In this document: one piece after another, positions 42,509 through 51,165 of the stretch | How positions within the stretch are numbered: the first letter of the stretch is position 1 | Layout: each line of letters starts with the position of its first letter | From: Treponema parvum | GTDB taxonomy: Bacteria; Spirochaetota; Spirochaetia; Treponematales; Treponemataceae | Reading direction: 5' to 3' | Assembly: GCF_017893965.1 (NCBI RefSeq) | Contig: NZ_CP054142.1 | Span: forward strand, 620,001 to 684,000 | DNA length: 64,000 bases | Position numbers and translations under genes: made by a program | The notes under the pieces: generated by a model | What the model was told of the DNA's origin: nothing | What the model saw: the letters and a program-made list of their open reading frames with translations, nothing else | Databases searched by the model: none

Positions 42509-43999
42509 TTATAAAGGAATATTTCCGTGTTTTTTTAACGGATGATCCATCGCTGTTTTGTTTTCAAGAACGGCAAAGCTTTCCGCCACACGGGAGCGCG
42601 TTTCTTCAGGATTGATTACTTCGCTTATATACCCGCGCTGGGCCGCTATCGTAGGCGTCATTATAGTATCTTTATATTCCTGAGATTTTTCGGCAACGAA
42701 GGCCGCTTTTGCCGGATCGCTCATTTCTTTTGCATATAAGATACCGAGCGCGCCTTCCGCTCCCATAACCGCTATTTCCGAAGTCGGCCACGCGTAGACA
42801 AAGTCCGCGCCGAGGTGTTTGGAACACATCGCTATGTATGCTCCGCCGTAAGCTTTTCGCGTTATGACCGTCACCTTGGGAACCGAAGCTTCGCTGTATG
42901 CAAAAATAACCTTCGCACCGTGGCGGATAATTCCCTTTTGTTCTTCTTCCGGCCCGGGAATAAACCCCGGAACATCGACAAAGGTCAAAAGCGGAATATT
43001 AAAAGAATCGCAGTAGCGAACGAAACGGGCGATTTTATCGCTTGCATCGCAGTTGAGAACTCCGCCTAAACCGGCCGGATTGTTTGCGACTATTCCTACC
43101 GTTCGTCCTTCGATCTTTCCGAAGCCTACGCTTGCGTTTGCCGCAAATTCTTCCATAACTTCAAAAAAAGTATCTTCGTCGACAACGCACTTGATAACTT
43201 CGCGGATATCGTATCCTTTTTTGGAATTGTCGGGCAGGATTTCAGTTATCTGTTTTTGCATTCTTTTTGCATTGTATTTGGGTTTTTCGTCGCTTTTAAG
43301 CTTATCGCCGTAATAATGCGGAATGTAATCCAGCAACTGTCTGACCCTTGCGTAGCAGTCGTTTTCATTTTCACAGCGGAAGTGCGCTACGCCCGATTTT
43401 TTTGAGTGAATCGCCGCTCCGCCGAGATCTTCAGTGCTTATGTCGAGGAACATGACGGATTTTACGACCTTAGGACCCGTTATAAAAAGCTGACTTACTT
43501 TGTCGACGGTAAAAATAAAGTCCGTAATTCCTGGGGAATAAACGGCGCCGCCTGCGCAAGGCCCCGCTACAATTGAAATCTGCGGAATGGAACCTGAGGC
43601 GCGTACGTTCTGATAAAACAGATCTCCGTATCCGCACAACGCGTCTACGCCTTCTTGAATGCGTGCTCCGCCGGAATCATTTATTCCTATCACGGGACAA
43701 CGCGCCTCTATCGCCATATCGATAAGTTCTGCAATTTTTTGCCCGTGTTTTAATCCGAGAGAACCGCCTTGAACCGTAAAGTCCTGCGCGTAAAGGGCGA
43801 CCTTTCTTCCGTTGATCTTTCCGAATCCGGTGATGACGCCGTCATAAGGAATATCCTTGTTTTCCATACCGAAGCTGGTACAATTATGGCGTACTCCGGA
43901 ATAAATCTCCTTGAACGAGTCTTTGTCGCATATTGCATTGATACGCTCTATGGCGTGCAGTTTTCCTTTTTCATGCTGTTTTTCAATATTGTATTTCAT
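42509..43999 (-). CDS. Biotin-dependent acyl-CoA carboxyltransferase/decarboxylase subunit
   Basis: About 496 residues from ATG 43999, chosen because TTGAGG lies about seven bases upstream; the frame extends four codons further. It belongs to the PccB/MmdA carboxyltransferase family. Visible are GSLGLKHGQKIAELIDMA, NDSGGARIQEGVDAL, GPCAGGAVYSPGITDF and late FVDVPGFIPGPEEE with TRKAYGGAYIAM. The enzyme moves CO2 between biotin and an acyl-CoA such as propionyl- or methylmalonyl-CoA. No biotin carrier, biotin carboxylase or Na+-pump subunit is nearby, so the partners are elsewhere. A promoter with stacked palindromes precedes it. Confidence 0.93.
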   Translation of the reverse strand: MKYNIEKQHEKGKLHAIERINAICDKDSFKEIYSGVRHNCTSFGMENKDIPYDGVITGFGKINGRKVALYAQDFTVQGGSLGLKHGQKIAELIDMAIEARCPVIGINDSGGARIQEGVDALCGYGDLFYQNVRASGSIPQISIVAGPCAGGAVYSPGITDFIFTVDKVSQLFITGPKVVKSVMFLDISTEDLGGAAIHSKKSGVAHFRCENENDCYARVRQLLDYIPHYYGDKLKSDEKPKYNAKRMQKQITEILPDNSKKGYDIREVIKCVVDEDTFFEVMEEFAANASVGFGKIEGRTVGIVANNPAGLGGVLNCDASDKIARFVRYCDSFNIPLLTFVDVPGFIPGPEEEQKGIIRHGAKVIFAYSEASVPKVTVITRKAYGGAYIAMCSKHLGADFVYAWPTSEIAVMGAEGALGILYAKEMSDPAKAAFVAEKSQEYKDTIMTPTIAAQRGYISEVINPEETRSRVAESFAVLENKTAMDHPLKKHGNIPL

Positions 44000-44019
44000 G
44001 TAAAACCTCAACGATTTTT

Positions 44020-44078
44020 ATTTTAAGACGTTTATCACGGTTTGTCAATATGACAAAAATTGTATTTTTGTCTGTCAA
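44020..44078 (-). promoter_or_regulatory. Carboxyltransferase promoter with stacked palindromes
   Basis: Minus-strand TTGACA (44043-44048) and TAAAAT (44020-44025) are spaced by 17 bases. The -35 lies inside TGTCA-ATA-TGACA (44043-44055). That palindrome abuts GACAAAAA-TTGTA-TTTTTGTC (44052-44072), and another TGTCAA follows at 44073-44078. A repressor or activator probably binds here. Confidence 0.6.
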
Positions 44079-44113
44079 GAGACACGGGACGGGGTAGAGG
44101 AGTAGTAAAAATT

Positions 44114-44165
44114 CTGCGCTTTTTGCGCACAGTTAATAAACGACATTTGTCTAAAAGCAAACTCG
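44114..44165. repeat. Degraded TGCGC/GCGATGTTT repeat module
   Basis: TGCGC-TTTTT-GCGCA mini-hairpin then CGACATTTG...CAAACTCGAAG, a diverged relative of 22481-22538. The gap 44000-44295 contains no gene. Confidence 0.5.
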
Positions 44166-44295
44166 AAGTTCAAGTACCGCCATGAACAGCGGCAAAATAT
44201 GTAAAAGCGATATTTTGGCTTTGTCTGAAATCCGCCATAAATCGATGTACACGGATGTACGTCGGTTTATAATCTCACTTATTTGGCGACGCCTT

Positions 44296-46170
44296 TTAAC
44301 CCTTCATTCTTTCCTTTTCGGCGTATACTGTTTTTTCATCGGGAAGCCAAGGATATGTTTTTTGTTCGTCGGCGATTACGCTGCCGTCATCCGTTTTTGA
44401 AAGCGAATTTTTAAGATCTTCAATAACCGGCGCCGTTTCAAATTCGCTTGACTCCAGAATTTCAGTTCTTATCCCTGTTACGAGCCATCTGTCTTTTATA
44501 AAAGAACACTGAACGAGGTCTTCGATTTTATCTACATTGATAACAGGATTTTCTCCCGACGTGAGAATTTTATAATAGCTGACCAGAAAGTTTTTTTGAG
44601 CGCCTTCCTGCGGAATACCGCCGTCTTCTTTTACGGGGCCGGGTTTTTCATTCCTTTTTATTATTTTAGGATAAAGATCCGTGGGAAGCGTATCGCCGTT
44701 GCTGTTATGCATTACTAAGTGCGAAAGCCCGTACATCCAATCGGTACCTTTGTGTTTCGGATTAAGGACGATGTTTACCCAGCGTTCGGGCGTATAAGTG
44801 TCGCCGCCGTCGTAAGCCGAACGAGCCTTTACGGTAACGTAAATGGTGCTCACGGAATTAAGGACGGCCGTGGGTTCCGAACCTTTGCAGCTTTGTTTGA
44901 TAAGTTCGGAATCGAGCGAATGAATTCCTGCGTAAAACTGATTTACGGTTTCTGCAGCGGTAAGTCCCTTTGTAGTCGGCAGATCGTTAAGTCTTTTTGC
45001 GTAATCGGCGGATGCGAACGCCGTGACTATGAGCGCAATTGCGGTTGCTGCGATAAGTCCCTTATTTTTGTGTACGGCGCGCTTGAATTTTATTTTTTTG
45101 TTAAGTTTTTCAAAAAAAAGTTTGCCGTCGCGCTCAAATTCTTTTAGCTCCGTGCTTTCTGCGTTTCCTGCATCGTCGAGGGAAAAAACTGAGGAGCCGG
45201 TTTCTTGTTTGCAGTTGCCGTTTGCGCTTTCCGTGATTTTTCCGTCCGGTTTGCCGTGACCGCCGTCCGTTCCCAATTCTTTTTTTAAAATTTCAATAGG
45301 AAAATTTTCTTGAAATTCCGTGTTTTTAACCTTATTCGGCGACAAAGCTTCGTCCACTGCGGCGGCGAGAGTTTTATCTATGTTGAAAACCGCATATTTC
45401 AAAGGTAAAAAAAGTCCGTCGATGATGTCTTTTTGCCTTTTCTCTTCTTCCGTCCGTGCGAACGGAAGTTTTTTCGCCAAGGCCTCGTAGACTATTACGG
45501 CTCTTGTAAAATATACCGCCTTCGCTCCTAAAAGTCCTTTAAATTTATAAACCCCGTCCGTCAACGCTTTTTCTTCTTTGGAGAGCGCGTTCGTGCAGTT
45601 TTCAAATATGATTTCCGGCAAAAAAAGAACGTAGTCGTTGCCAGCCAATATACCGCCGAGCCCTACCGCAGGCACGTCTATCGATCTTTTCAATGCTTCC
45701 GTCATGGCGACGATGATCAAAAAAATATTGTGATTTTTGCGTAAAGGATCCTCGTTTGATGAAGGAATTTGTCCGCAGAATATCGCATGGCCTGAATCCT
45801 TATCCGCCTCTATGTGCGAAAACGTCCACGGACTGAATTTTACGAACTCCGGCGATTCCTGAAAAAGCCCTGAAGCGGCTGCAGGTTCTGCAGAAGACGT
45901 GCCGAGAGCTTTATTCGTTCGATAACAGTCGCCGCACTTGCCATTGTCGCCGAATTTGGCATTGTCGTCAAACTCGCCGCCGCTATGTTTGCCGCCGTAC
46001 TTGTCGGCATCGTCGCATTCGCCGTGCTGCGAAACTTTCGGGCGGAATTTTACGAGAAGTCCCTTATCGGTCGTTAAAAACTGCGCAAGATTTGTCTTAC
46101 CGAATGCGGATTCTGTAAGTCCCGAATCCATGCGCAATTCGTTTGAACTTATCGAAATAAAGGTTGACAT
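44296..46170 (-). CDS. Unknown membrane protein encoded with hflKC
   Basis: 624 residues, not recognised. The N-terminal ~365 residues are cytoplasmic and contain a low-complexity Gly/Asp/Lys/Cys insert around residues 48-95. A region including IDVPAVGLGGILAGNDYVLF with LPEIIFENC recalls kinase-like domains of bacterial regulators, but no catalytic motif is evident. A single membrane helix (IAATAIALIVTAFASA) lies near 367-387. The rest is periplasmic, with a CKGSEP segment and TPERWVNIVLNPKHKG. Its ATG overlaps the hflC stop, so it is translated with hflK-hflC and may work with that complex. Confidence 0.65.
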   Translation of the reverse strand: MSTFISISSNELRMDSGLTESAFGKTNLAQFLTTDKGLLVKFRPKVSQHGECDDADKYGGKHSGGEFDDNAKFGDNGKCGDCYRTNKALGTSSAEPAAASGLFQESPEFVKFSPWTFSHIEADKDSGHAIFCGQIPSSNEDPLRKNHNIFLIIVAMTEALKRSIDVPAVGLGGILAGNDYVLFLPEIIFENCTNALSKEEKALTDGVYKFKGLLGAKAVYFTRAVIVYEALAKKLPFARTEEEKRQKDIIDGLFLPLKYAVFNIDKTLAAAVDEALSPNKVKNTEFQENFPIEILKKELGTDGGHGKPDGKITESANGNCKQETGSSVFSLDDAGNAESTELKEFERDGKLFFEKLNKKIKFKRAVHKNKGLIAATAIALIVTAFASADYAKRLNDLPTTKGLTAAETVNQFYAGIHSLDSELIKQSCKGSEPTAVLNSVSTIYVTVKARSAYDGGDTYTPERWVNIVLNPKHKGTDWMYGLSHLVMHNSNGDTLPTDLYPKIIKRNEKPGPVKEDGGIPQEGAQKNFLVSYYKILTSGENPVINVDKIEDLVQCSFIKDRWLVTGIRTEILESSEFETAPVIEDLKNSLSKTDDGSVIADEQKTYPWLPDEKTVYAEKERMKG

Positions 46171-47159
46171 CAGCGTCTGCCGTTCGGCGCGTACAGGTAT
46201 TTGAAGTATTCCATATCCGTGCTGTAAGTCGCGTCAAAATTTTTCATTGTATTTTTATAAGACTCCATGCTCTTCCAGAACTCATAAAATTCCGGATCTT
46301 TTGAATATGATTCCGTATAAATGCGCGCGGCTTCGGCGTCCGCCTTTCCCTTTGTTTCTTCGGATTTGCGGTAGGCTTCCGACCGGATACGGCGTTTTTC
46401 GTTTTCAAGGCGCCCGAGCCATTCGGCTTTTTTTCCTTCACCCAAAGAGCGGTAAGCCTGCGCGACCTGATTTCGTTCCTTTATCATTCTGTTATAGACG
46501 CTTTCCGTAAGCTCGTTTGAATATTTTATCTGTCGCGGCACAATGTCTAAAAGATTTATTCCGTATTCAATCAGCGACTTGTTGGCTTCTTCCGTCATCT
46601 GCAAACATAGGTCGTTCCTTCCGCGTAAAACGGATTCGTTTACCGTGCTTACGTTTACGAGCGATTCTATTTCGGCAATTTCCTGATCATTTTCGGTTTT
46701 ATTGTATCCGTTTGGTTTTTCGTTGATTATGTTTGACGAGCGGACGATTTCGCTGAGTCTGTTTTGCGTTATTACCGTTCTTGTGGATGAATCTATTATG
46801 TCGCTTAAACGGTTGTAAGCCGCTTCGAGCGTTTTAAAACTGCGGTAGAATTTATCCGGCTCCGTGATCTTCCAGCGGCTCGTGGTGTCGACGATTATGA
46901 ACTGATTTTCCTTTGTGGGAATGCGCTGAGAATCTCCGTCAAGAGATAAGATCAATTTCGGATATGTTACGACGGTATCTATGACAGGCATTTTAATGTG
47001 CAAGCCCGCTTCCGTGTGCGTTTTTACGATTTGGCCGAATCTTGTCACTACGACTTGCTGGCCTTCGTTTACTATAAAGATGGGCCCCGTCTTTATAACC
47101 AGCAGCACAAGGACTGCAAGTCCTATGAGAATCTTGTATGCGGTTTTTATCTTTTTCAT
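46170..47159 (-). CDS. hflC: Membrane protease regulator HflC
   Basis: HflC, about 329 residues from ATG 47159, which follows AGGAGAAT; a ten-codon upstream extension lacks support. One N-terminal membrane helix (TAYKILIGLAVLVLLVIK) precedes the SPFH/band-7 domain (NEGQQVVVTRFGQIVKTH, DTTSRWKITEPDKFYRS). A coiled-coil with EKRRIRSEAYRKSEETKG and GKADAEAARIY follows. With HflK it forms a large ring-like membrane complex that controls the FtsH protease. The stop codon overlaps the next gene. Confidence 0.93.
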   Translation of the reverse strand: MKKIKTAYKILIGLAVLVLLVIKTGPIFIVNEGQQVVVTRFGQIVKTHTEAGLHIKMPVIDTVVTYPKLILSLDGDSQRIPTKENQFIIVDTTSRWKITEPDKFYRSFKTLEAAYNRLSDIIDSSTRTVITQNRLSEIVRSSNIINEKPNGYNKTENDQEIAEIESLVNVSTVNESVLRGRNDLCLQMTEEANKSLIEYGINLLDIVPRQIKYSNELTESVYNRMIKERNQVAQAYRSLGEGKKAEWLGRLENEKRRIRSEAYRKSEETKGKADAEAARIYTESYSKDPEFYEFWKSMESYKNTMKNFDATYSTDMEYFKYLYAPNGRR

Positions 47160-47160
47160 A

Positions 47161-48156
47161 TTATTCTCCTGATTTTGCGGTGCCTGCACCGGAAGTCAGC
47201 GTTTTTACGGGCAGAACGTTTTGAAGCTTTTTGTCTATGAGCGAGGGCGATTTGTCTTCGCCGTCGAAAAGTTCTTCCATAGTTTCAAGATAGAGTCTGT
47301 TTCTTGTGATCACGGGAGAGCGGCTGTATTCCGAATACACTGAATTAAAGCGCGCCGTATCGCCGCGCGCTCGGTTTACGCGTTCCGACGCATAGCCTTC
47401 CGCGATCTGCACTTGCTGATCGGCTTGTCCCTGCGTTTTGGGAATTTCGGAATTGTATGCTTCTTTTCCTTCGTTTATAAATCTGTTCATGTCCTGTATG
47501 GCCTTGTTCACATCTTCAAACGCATCTTGAACTCCTTTGGGCGGAACGATGTTCTGAAGCTTTACGGCGTTTACGTTTATTCCCAAGCCTAAATCTTTAA
47601 ATTTTTGATTCATTGATTCCGTTGCAAGATTTTCGATTGCCGTGCGCTCTTGCCCCATTATGTCCAAAATGGCGCGGTCGCCTACCAAAACGTTTATTGC
47701 GGAACGCGAAATATCGCGGATTGTCTGCCGTTTGTCCTGCACGTTAAAAAGCCAAGCGCGGGGATCCGTTATCCTGTATTGGATTATCCACTCTACGTCG
47801 ACTATGTTAAGATCGCCGGTAAGCATTGTGGATTCGTCTGTGATATTGTTTTTGTATTCGTTTCTGATACCGGAATTTATAGTCTGAAAACCGAACTGTT
47901 CGGTTTGGACGACTTTTACGGGGACGTTGTAGTTTTTGTCGATTCCGAACGGCAGCTTCAGTTGCAGTCCCGGCCCGAGCGTCGCGTAATATTTTCCGAA
48001 GCGCGTTATAACGGCTTGTTCCGTTTCATCAACTTTAAAAAAACAGCTGCCTGCGGCCCAAAGCGCTATGAGCGCCGCTGTTATCCATAAGATCCTTGAA
48101 GGCTTTAAAAAAAAATTTGAAAGTTTTTTCAGATCGACGACATTGCTCTGTGCCAT
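47161..48156 (-). CDS. hflK: Membrane protease regulator HflK
   Basis: HflK, about 331 residues from ATG 48156, supported by AGGAGTTACGA just upstream. The N-terminal helix is WITAALIALWAAGSCFF. The SPFH domain has VDETEQAVITRFGKYYATLG and VEWIIQYRITDPRAWLF. The C-terminal coiled coil contains ISDIMGQ-like and EGYASERVNRARGDTARF elements. The protein lacks the Gly-rich N-terminal extension of E. coli HflK. It heads the hflK-hflC-unknown operon and ends one base before hflC. Confidence 0.93.
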   Translation of the reverse strand: MAQSNVVDLKKLSNFFLKPSRILWITAALIALWAAGSCFFKVDETEQAVITRFGKYYATLGPGLQLKLPFGIDKNYNVPVKVVQTEQFGFQTINSGIRNEYKNNITDESTMLTGDLNIVDVEWIIQYRITDPRAWLFNVQDKRQTIRDISRSAINVLVGDRAILDIMGQERTAIENLATESMNQKFKDLGLGINVNAVKLQNIVPPKGVQDAFEDVNKAIQDMNRFINEGKEAYNSEIPKTQGQADQQVQIAEGYASERVNRARGDTARFNSVYSEYSRSPVITRNRLYLETMEELFDGEDKSPSLIDKKLQNVLPVKTLTSGAGTAKSGE

Positions 48157-48282
48157 TCGTAACTCCTGTAATTTTGTGCGCTCTTTGCGCACAGATAATG
48201 ACCCTTATAATAAAAATAAACACTGTGAAACAAAATTACAAGAAGAATTTAACGGAATATCGATCTTATTTAAAGTGTGTTT

Positions 48283-48708
48283 TTATAGTGCGTCAAATTC
48301 CGATGAGTGCGAGCGCATGCTTTTTAGTTTGGAATGAAGCTTTTTTGCTTTGAGCCGCTTTTCGCGCGACGCTTGGGTAGGTTTGGTCTTATGTCTTTTT
48401 TTACGGATTTTCGCCGCTGCAGCGATTTTGGCTTCGATCCTTACGATTGCGTTTTCACGGTTTAACGACTGGCTTCTTTCGTCTTGAACGCTTACGAACA
48501 ATTCGTCGTCGGAATTTATTATATTGTGCAAATTTTTTCTGAGTGCAAAGAATTCCGACTCTGAAAGGCCGTGAAGATCTGCCAAAGGAAGCGACGCGCT
48601 GACCTTAGTGTTTACCTTGTTTACATTTTGTCCGCCGGCTCCTCCCGATCGGGAAAAAGAGAACCTTATATTTTGAATTATGGAATTGTGAAGTTCGGTT
48701 TTATTCAT
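48283..48708 (-). CDS. arfB: Alternative ribosome-rescue factor ArfB (YaeJ-type)
   Basis: About 141 residues from ATG 48708; the frame extends ten codons further, but GAAGGT upstream fits this start. It contains the peptidyl-hydrolase motif GGAGGQNVNKV near residue 22 and a basic C-terminal tail rich in Lys/Arg (KIRKKRHKTKPTQASREKRL) typical of ArfB. ArfB enters stalled ribosomes without a codon and releases the peptide. A TATACT box is found 20 bases upstream. Confidence 0.93.
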   Translation of the reverse strand: MNKTELHNSIIQNIRFSFSRSGGAGGQNVNKVNTKVSASLPLADLHGLSESEFFALRKNLHNIINSDDELFVSVQDERSQSLNRENAIVRIEAKIAAAAKIRKKRHKTKPTQASREKRLKAKKLHSKLKSMRSHSSEFDAL

Positions 48709-48763
48709 GTTATGACGACCTTCGAAAAAGTATAGCACAGATGTCGCCGTATTGTCCGCTATG

Positions 48764-48792
48764 TTGACCGGATGAGGGCTCTTCGATACAAT
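48764..48792 (+). promoter_or_regulatory. Promoter of the esterase gene (leaderless type)
   Basis: TTGACC at 48764-48769 and TACAAT at 48787-48792, spacing 17. ATG 48801 follows after eight bases. Confidence 0.65.
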
Positions 48793-48800
48793 TTACGCAT

Positions 48801-49661
48801 ATGAAACACATAAAAATTGAGCTGCCGGTTAGGTACGCTTCCAAAGGAATTAAAAATAACGGTTTTATCCCGTATTTAACGACTTATTTGATTGACAACA
48901 GCGAATATATCGACCCGAACCGAAGGCGTCCGCTTATTATCGTATGCCCCGGCGGCGGGTATTCATGGAGAAGTCCGCGAGGCGCGGAACCGATTGCGAT
49001 CCGTATGAACGCGCTAGGATTTCACGCGTGCGTGCTTGATTACAGCATCGCTCCTATGGATTATCCTGCCGCGCTTCTTGATCTGTGCGAGGCCGTCGCC
49101 TATATCCGCGGGCACTGTGACGAATGGTTCGTCGATCCTGAGAATGTCATAGTACTTGGTTTTTCGGCTGCGGGACATTTGGCGGCTAATCTCGGCGTAT
49201 TGTGGAATAAGGATTTTATTCAAAAATACGTACCGCTGACGCCTGCTCAAATAAGGCCCGACGCGCTTTGTTTGTGCTACCCCGTAATTACTTCGGGGGA
49301 ATTCAGACATGACGATTCTATCCGCTGTCTTTTGGGCTCTCAAGCCGATGATCAAAATATGCGGGATTTTGTGTCGCTTGAAAAACATGTAAACGACGAC
49401 GTTCCGCCCGTATTTATGTGGCACACTTATGAGGATGAACTTGTTCCCGTTGAAAATTCTTTACTGTTCGCGACCGAGCTTAAAAAACATAATATCCCTC
49501 TGGAATATCATATCTTTACCAAAGGTTTGCACGGGTTAAGCCTTGCCAATGAAGAAACTGCCGGAGATCCTCCGCGCATTCAAAAAGAATGCGTCATATG
49601 GCCTGAAGTTTTTGCCGCGTGGGTCCGCTCGGGCGTCATCGCCGAAAGCAAAAAGAGGTAG
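48801..49661 (+). CDS. Alpha/beta-hydrolase esterase (BD-FAE/acetyl-xylan-esterase-like)
   Basis: 286 residues of the alpha/beta-hydrolase fold. The oxyanion motif is PGGGYSWRSPRGAEP near residue 51 and the nucleophile elbow is GFSAAGH near 120. The acid lies in TYEDELVP near 212 and the histidine in KGLHGLSLA near 240, so the triad is complete. The HGG-like PGGGY opening is typical of BD-FAE and esterase/lipase COG0657 groups acting on acetylated sugars. No signal peptide is present, so it acts in the cytoplasm. A terminator follows it. Confidence 0.9.
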   Translation: MKHIKIELPVRYASKGIKNNGFIPYLTTYLIDNSEYIDPNRRRPLIIVCPGGGYSWRSPRGAEPIAIRMNALGFHACVLDYSIAPMDYPAALLDLCEAVAYIRGHCDEWFVDPENVIVLGFSAAGHLAANLGVLWNKDFIQKYVPLTPAQIRPDALCLCYPVITSGEFRHDDSIRCLLGSQADDQNMRDFVSLEKHVNDDVPPVFMWHTYEDELVPVENSLLFATELKKHNIPLEYHIFTKGLHGLSLANEETAGDPPRIQKECVIWPEVFAAWVRSGVIAESKKR

Positions 49662-49727
49662 GGAAGAGACAATCGCAAAACGTTGCCAAAAGACACAACG
49701 AGGAAAGCGGATAAAGCACTTTTCAAG

Positions 49728-49760
49728 AGCCGTAAGTGAAAAACGTTACGGCTTTTCTTT
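49728..49760 (+). terminator. Terminator after the esterase gene
   Basis: AGCCGTAA (49728-49735) pairs with TTACGGCT (49746-49753), followed by a T-rich run. Confidence 0.8.
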
Positions 49761-49800
49761 TTATCGTTTTTTCGTTATGTTATTTAAAAGAGGTTTTATA

Positions 49801-51042
49801 ATGTCTGCAAAAAAAACTATACCCATCACGCTGTTGACCGGTTATCTCGGCGCCGGAAAAACAACGCTGCTTAATCACATTTTGAACAACCAGCAAGGAT
49901 ACAAGGTCGCCGTAATCGTAAACGATATAGGCGAAATAAATGTCGATGCCGATCTTATCGCAAAAGATGCAAATATAACCGACTCTAGCAGTCTTATTCC
50001 GCTCACAAACGGATGCATTTGCTGTTCTCTAAAGTCCGATATGGTTCTTCAGATTGAAAAATTGATCCGTACCGGAAAATTCGACTATATTTTGATAGAA
50101 GCCAGCGGAGTTTGCGAACCTATGCCGATCGCGCAGGCGGTGACCACCGTCGAAGGCGGAAAGATCGATGCGGTAGTCGCCGTAGTTGACGCCATGCGGC
50201 TTGCTACGGAATTTGATTACGGCAATAAACTTTTAAAAAAGGATATGAAAGAAGAAGATATAGAATCTCTTCTCGTTCAGCAAATTGAGTTCTGCAATAT
50301 TTTGATCATAAATAAAACGGACCTTGTAAACGAAGAACAGCTTAAAAAGATCCGCGCTATAGTTAAAATTCTTCAGCCTAATGCGAGAATCATTGAAACC
50401 ACGAAAGGCAATGTGCCTGTAAGCGACATTATCGGTACGGATTCGTTTGATTTTGAAAAAGTTTACGAAAGCGCAGGCTGGGTTTCGATATTGAATAGAG
50501 ACGATGAAGATCATGAGGAAGAAGAACACGAACACGACCATCATGATCACGATGATGATGAGCACGAGCATCACCATAAAGGCGGCCATCATCATCACCA
50601 CGAAGAAGGACATCACCACCACGAACATCGCCATGAAGGCGCGGATGAAGATGAATACGGAATAGGTTCCTTCGTTTATTCTCGAAGGCTTCCGTTCGAT
50701 CGTGAAAAACTCGATAAATATGCCGACACTTGGCCTAAAAACATCATACGCTGCAAGGGCGTTATGTGGTTTGCCGACGAACCGGCTATGGCATGGGTGT
50801 TTGAAACTTCCGGAAACCAAATTTCTGCCGGATACAGCGGCAATTGGCTCGCCTCGGAAGACAAAGAAGTTCAGGATAGAGTTTTAAGAGGCGATCCTAA
50901 AATGCGCAGCAATTGGGATGAAAAATACGGCGACCGAATGGTAAAACTCGTGATCATAGGCACGAAACTCGACAGAGAAAAAATTTCTTCCGATTTGGAT
51001 AAACTGCTCGCTCCGCAAGAATATGTGGATATGATTTTGTAA
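49801..51042 (+). CDS. COG0523/CobW-family metal-chaperone GTPase with His-rich loop
   Basis: 413 residues from ATG 49801, where AGAGG lies about eight bases upstream; the frame is open 86 codons further but that part covers a terminator. Walker A is GYLGAGKTTLLNHIL near residue 14. The metal-binding CxCC is in NGCICCSLKSD near 76, and NKTDLV near 177 is the guanine site. Residues ~238-282 are an extraordinary His/Asp/Glu-rich loop, and the CobW C-terminal domain follows. It probably delivers Zn2+ (or Ni2+/Co2+) to a client enzyme. Terminators isolate it on both sides. Confidence 0.92.
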   Translation: MSAKKTIPITLLTGYLGAGKTTLLNHILNNQQGYKVAVIVNDIGEINVDADLIAKDANITDSSSLIPLTNGCICCSLKSDMVLQIEKLIRTGKFDYILIEASGVCEPMPIAQAVTTVEGGKIDAVVAVVDAMRLATEFDYGNKLLKKDMKEEDIESLLVQQIEFCNILIINKTDLVNEEQLKKIRAIVKILQPNARIIETTKGNVPVSDIIGTDSFDFEKVYESAGWVSILNRDDEDHEEEEHEHDHHDHDDDEHEHHHKGGHHHHHEEGHHHHEHRHEGADEDEYGIGSFVYSRRLPFDREKLDKYADTWPKNIIRCKGVMWFADEPAMAWVFETSGNQISAGYSGNWLASEDKEVQDRVLRGDPKMRSNWDEKYGDRMVKLVIIGTKLDREKISSDLDKLLAPQEYVDMIL

Positions 51043-51091
51043 GGATGACTTATTCCGCAGGGCGGGGGCAGCGCTGCGAAAATTGATTTAC

Positions 51092-51137
51092 TGCCGGAGC
51101 CCGGTCGCTAGGGATGTCGGGGCTCCGGCATTTTTTA
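51092..51137 (+). terminator. Strong terminator after the CobW-type gene
   Basis: TGCCGGAGCCC (51092-51102) pairs with GGGCTCCGGCA (51120-51130), then six T's. Confidence 0.88.
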
Positions 51138-51165
51138 TTGCAGCTGCAAAAAGGATAGCAAAGAT

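Noticed and set aside
49543-49800. 86-codon N-terminal extension of the CobW-type protein
   Set aside because: It covers the 3' end of the esterase and a terminator, and ATG 49801 has a ribosome site and the normal family start.
50233-50820. 195-codon minus-strand Met/Val/Phe-rich frame
   Set aside because: It arises from the complement of the His/Asp/Glu-rich codons of the metal-chaperone gene.
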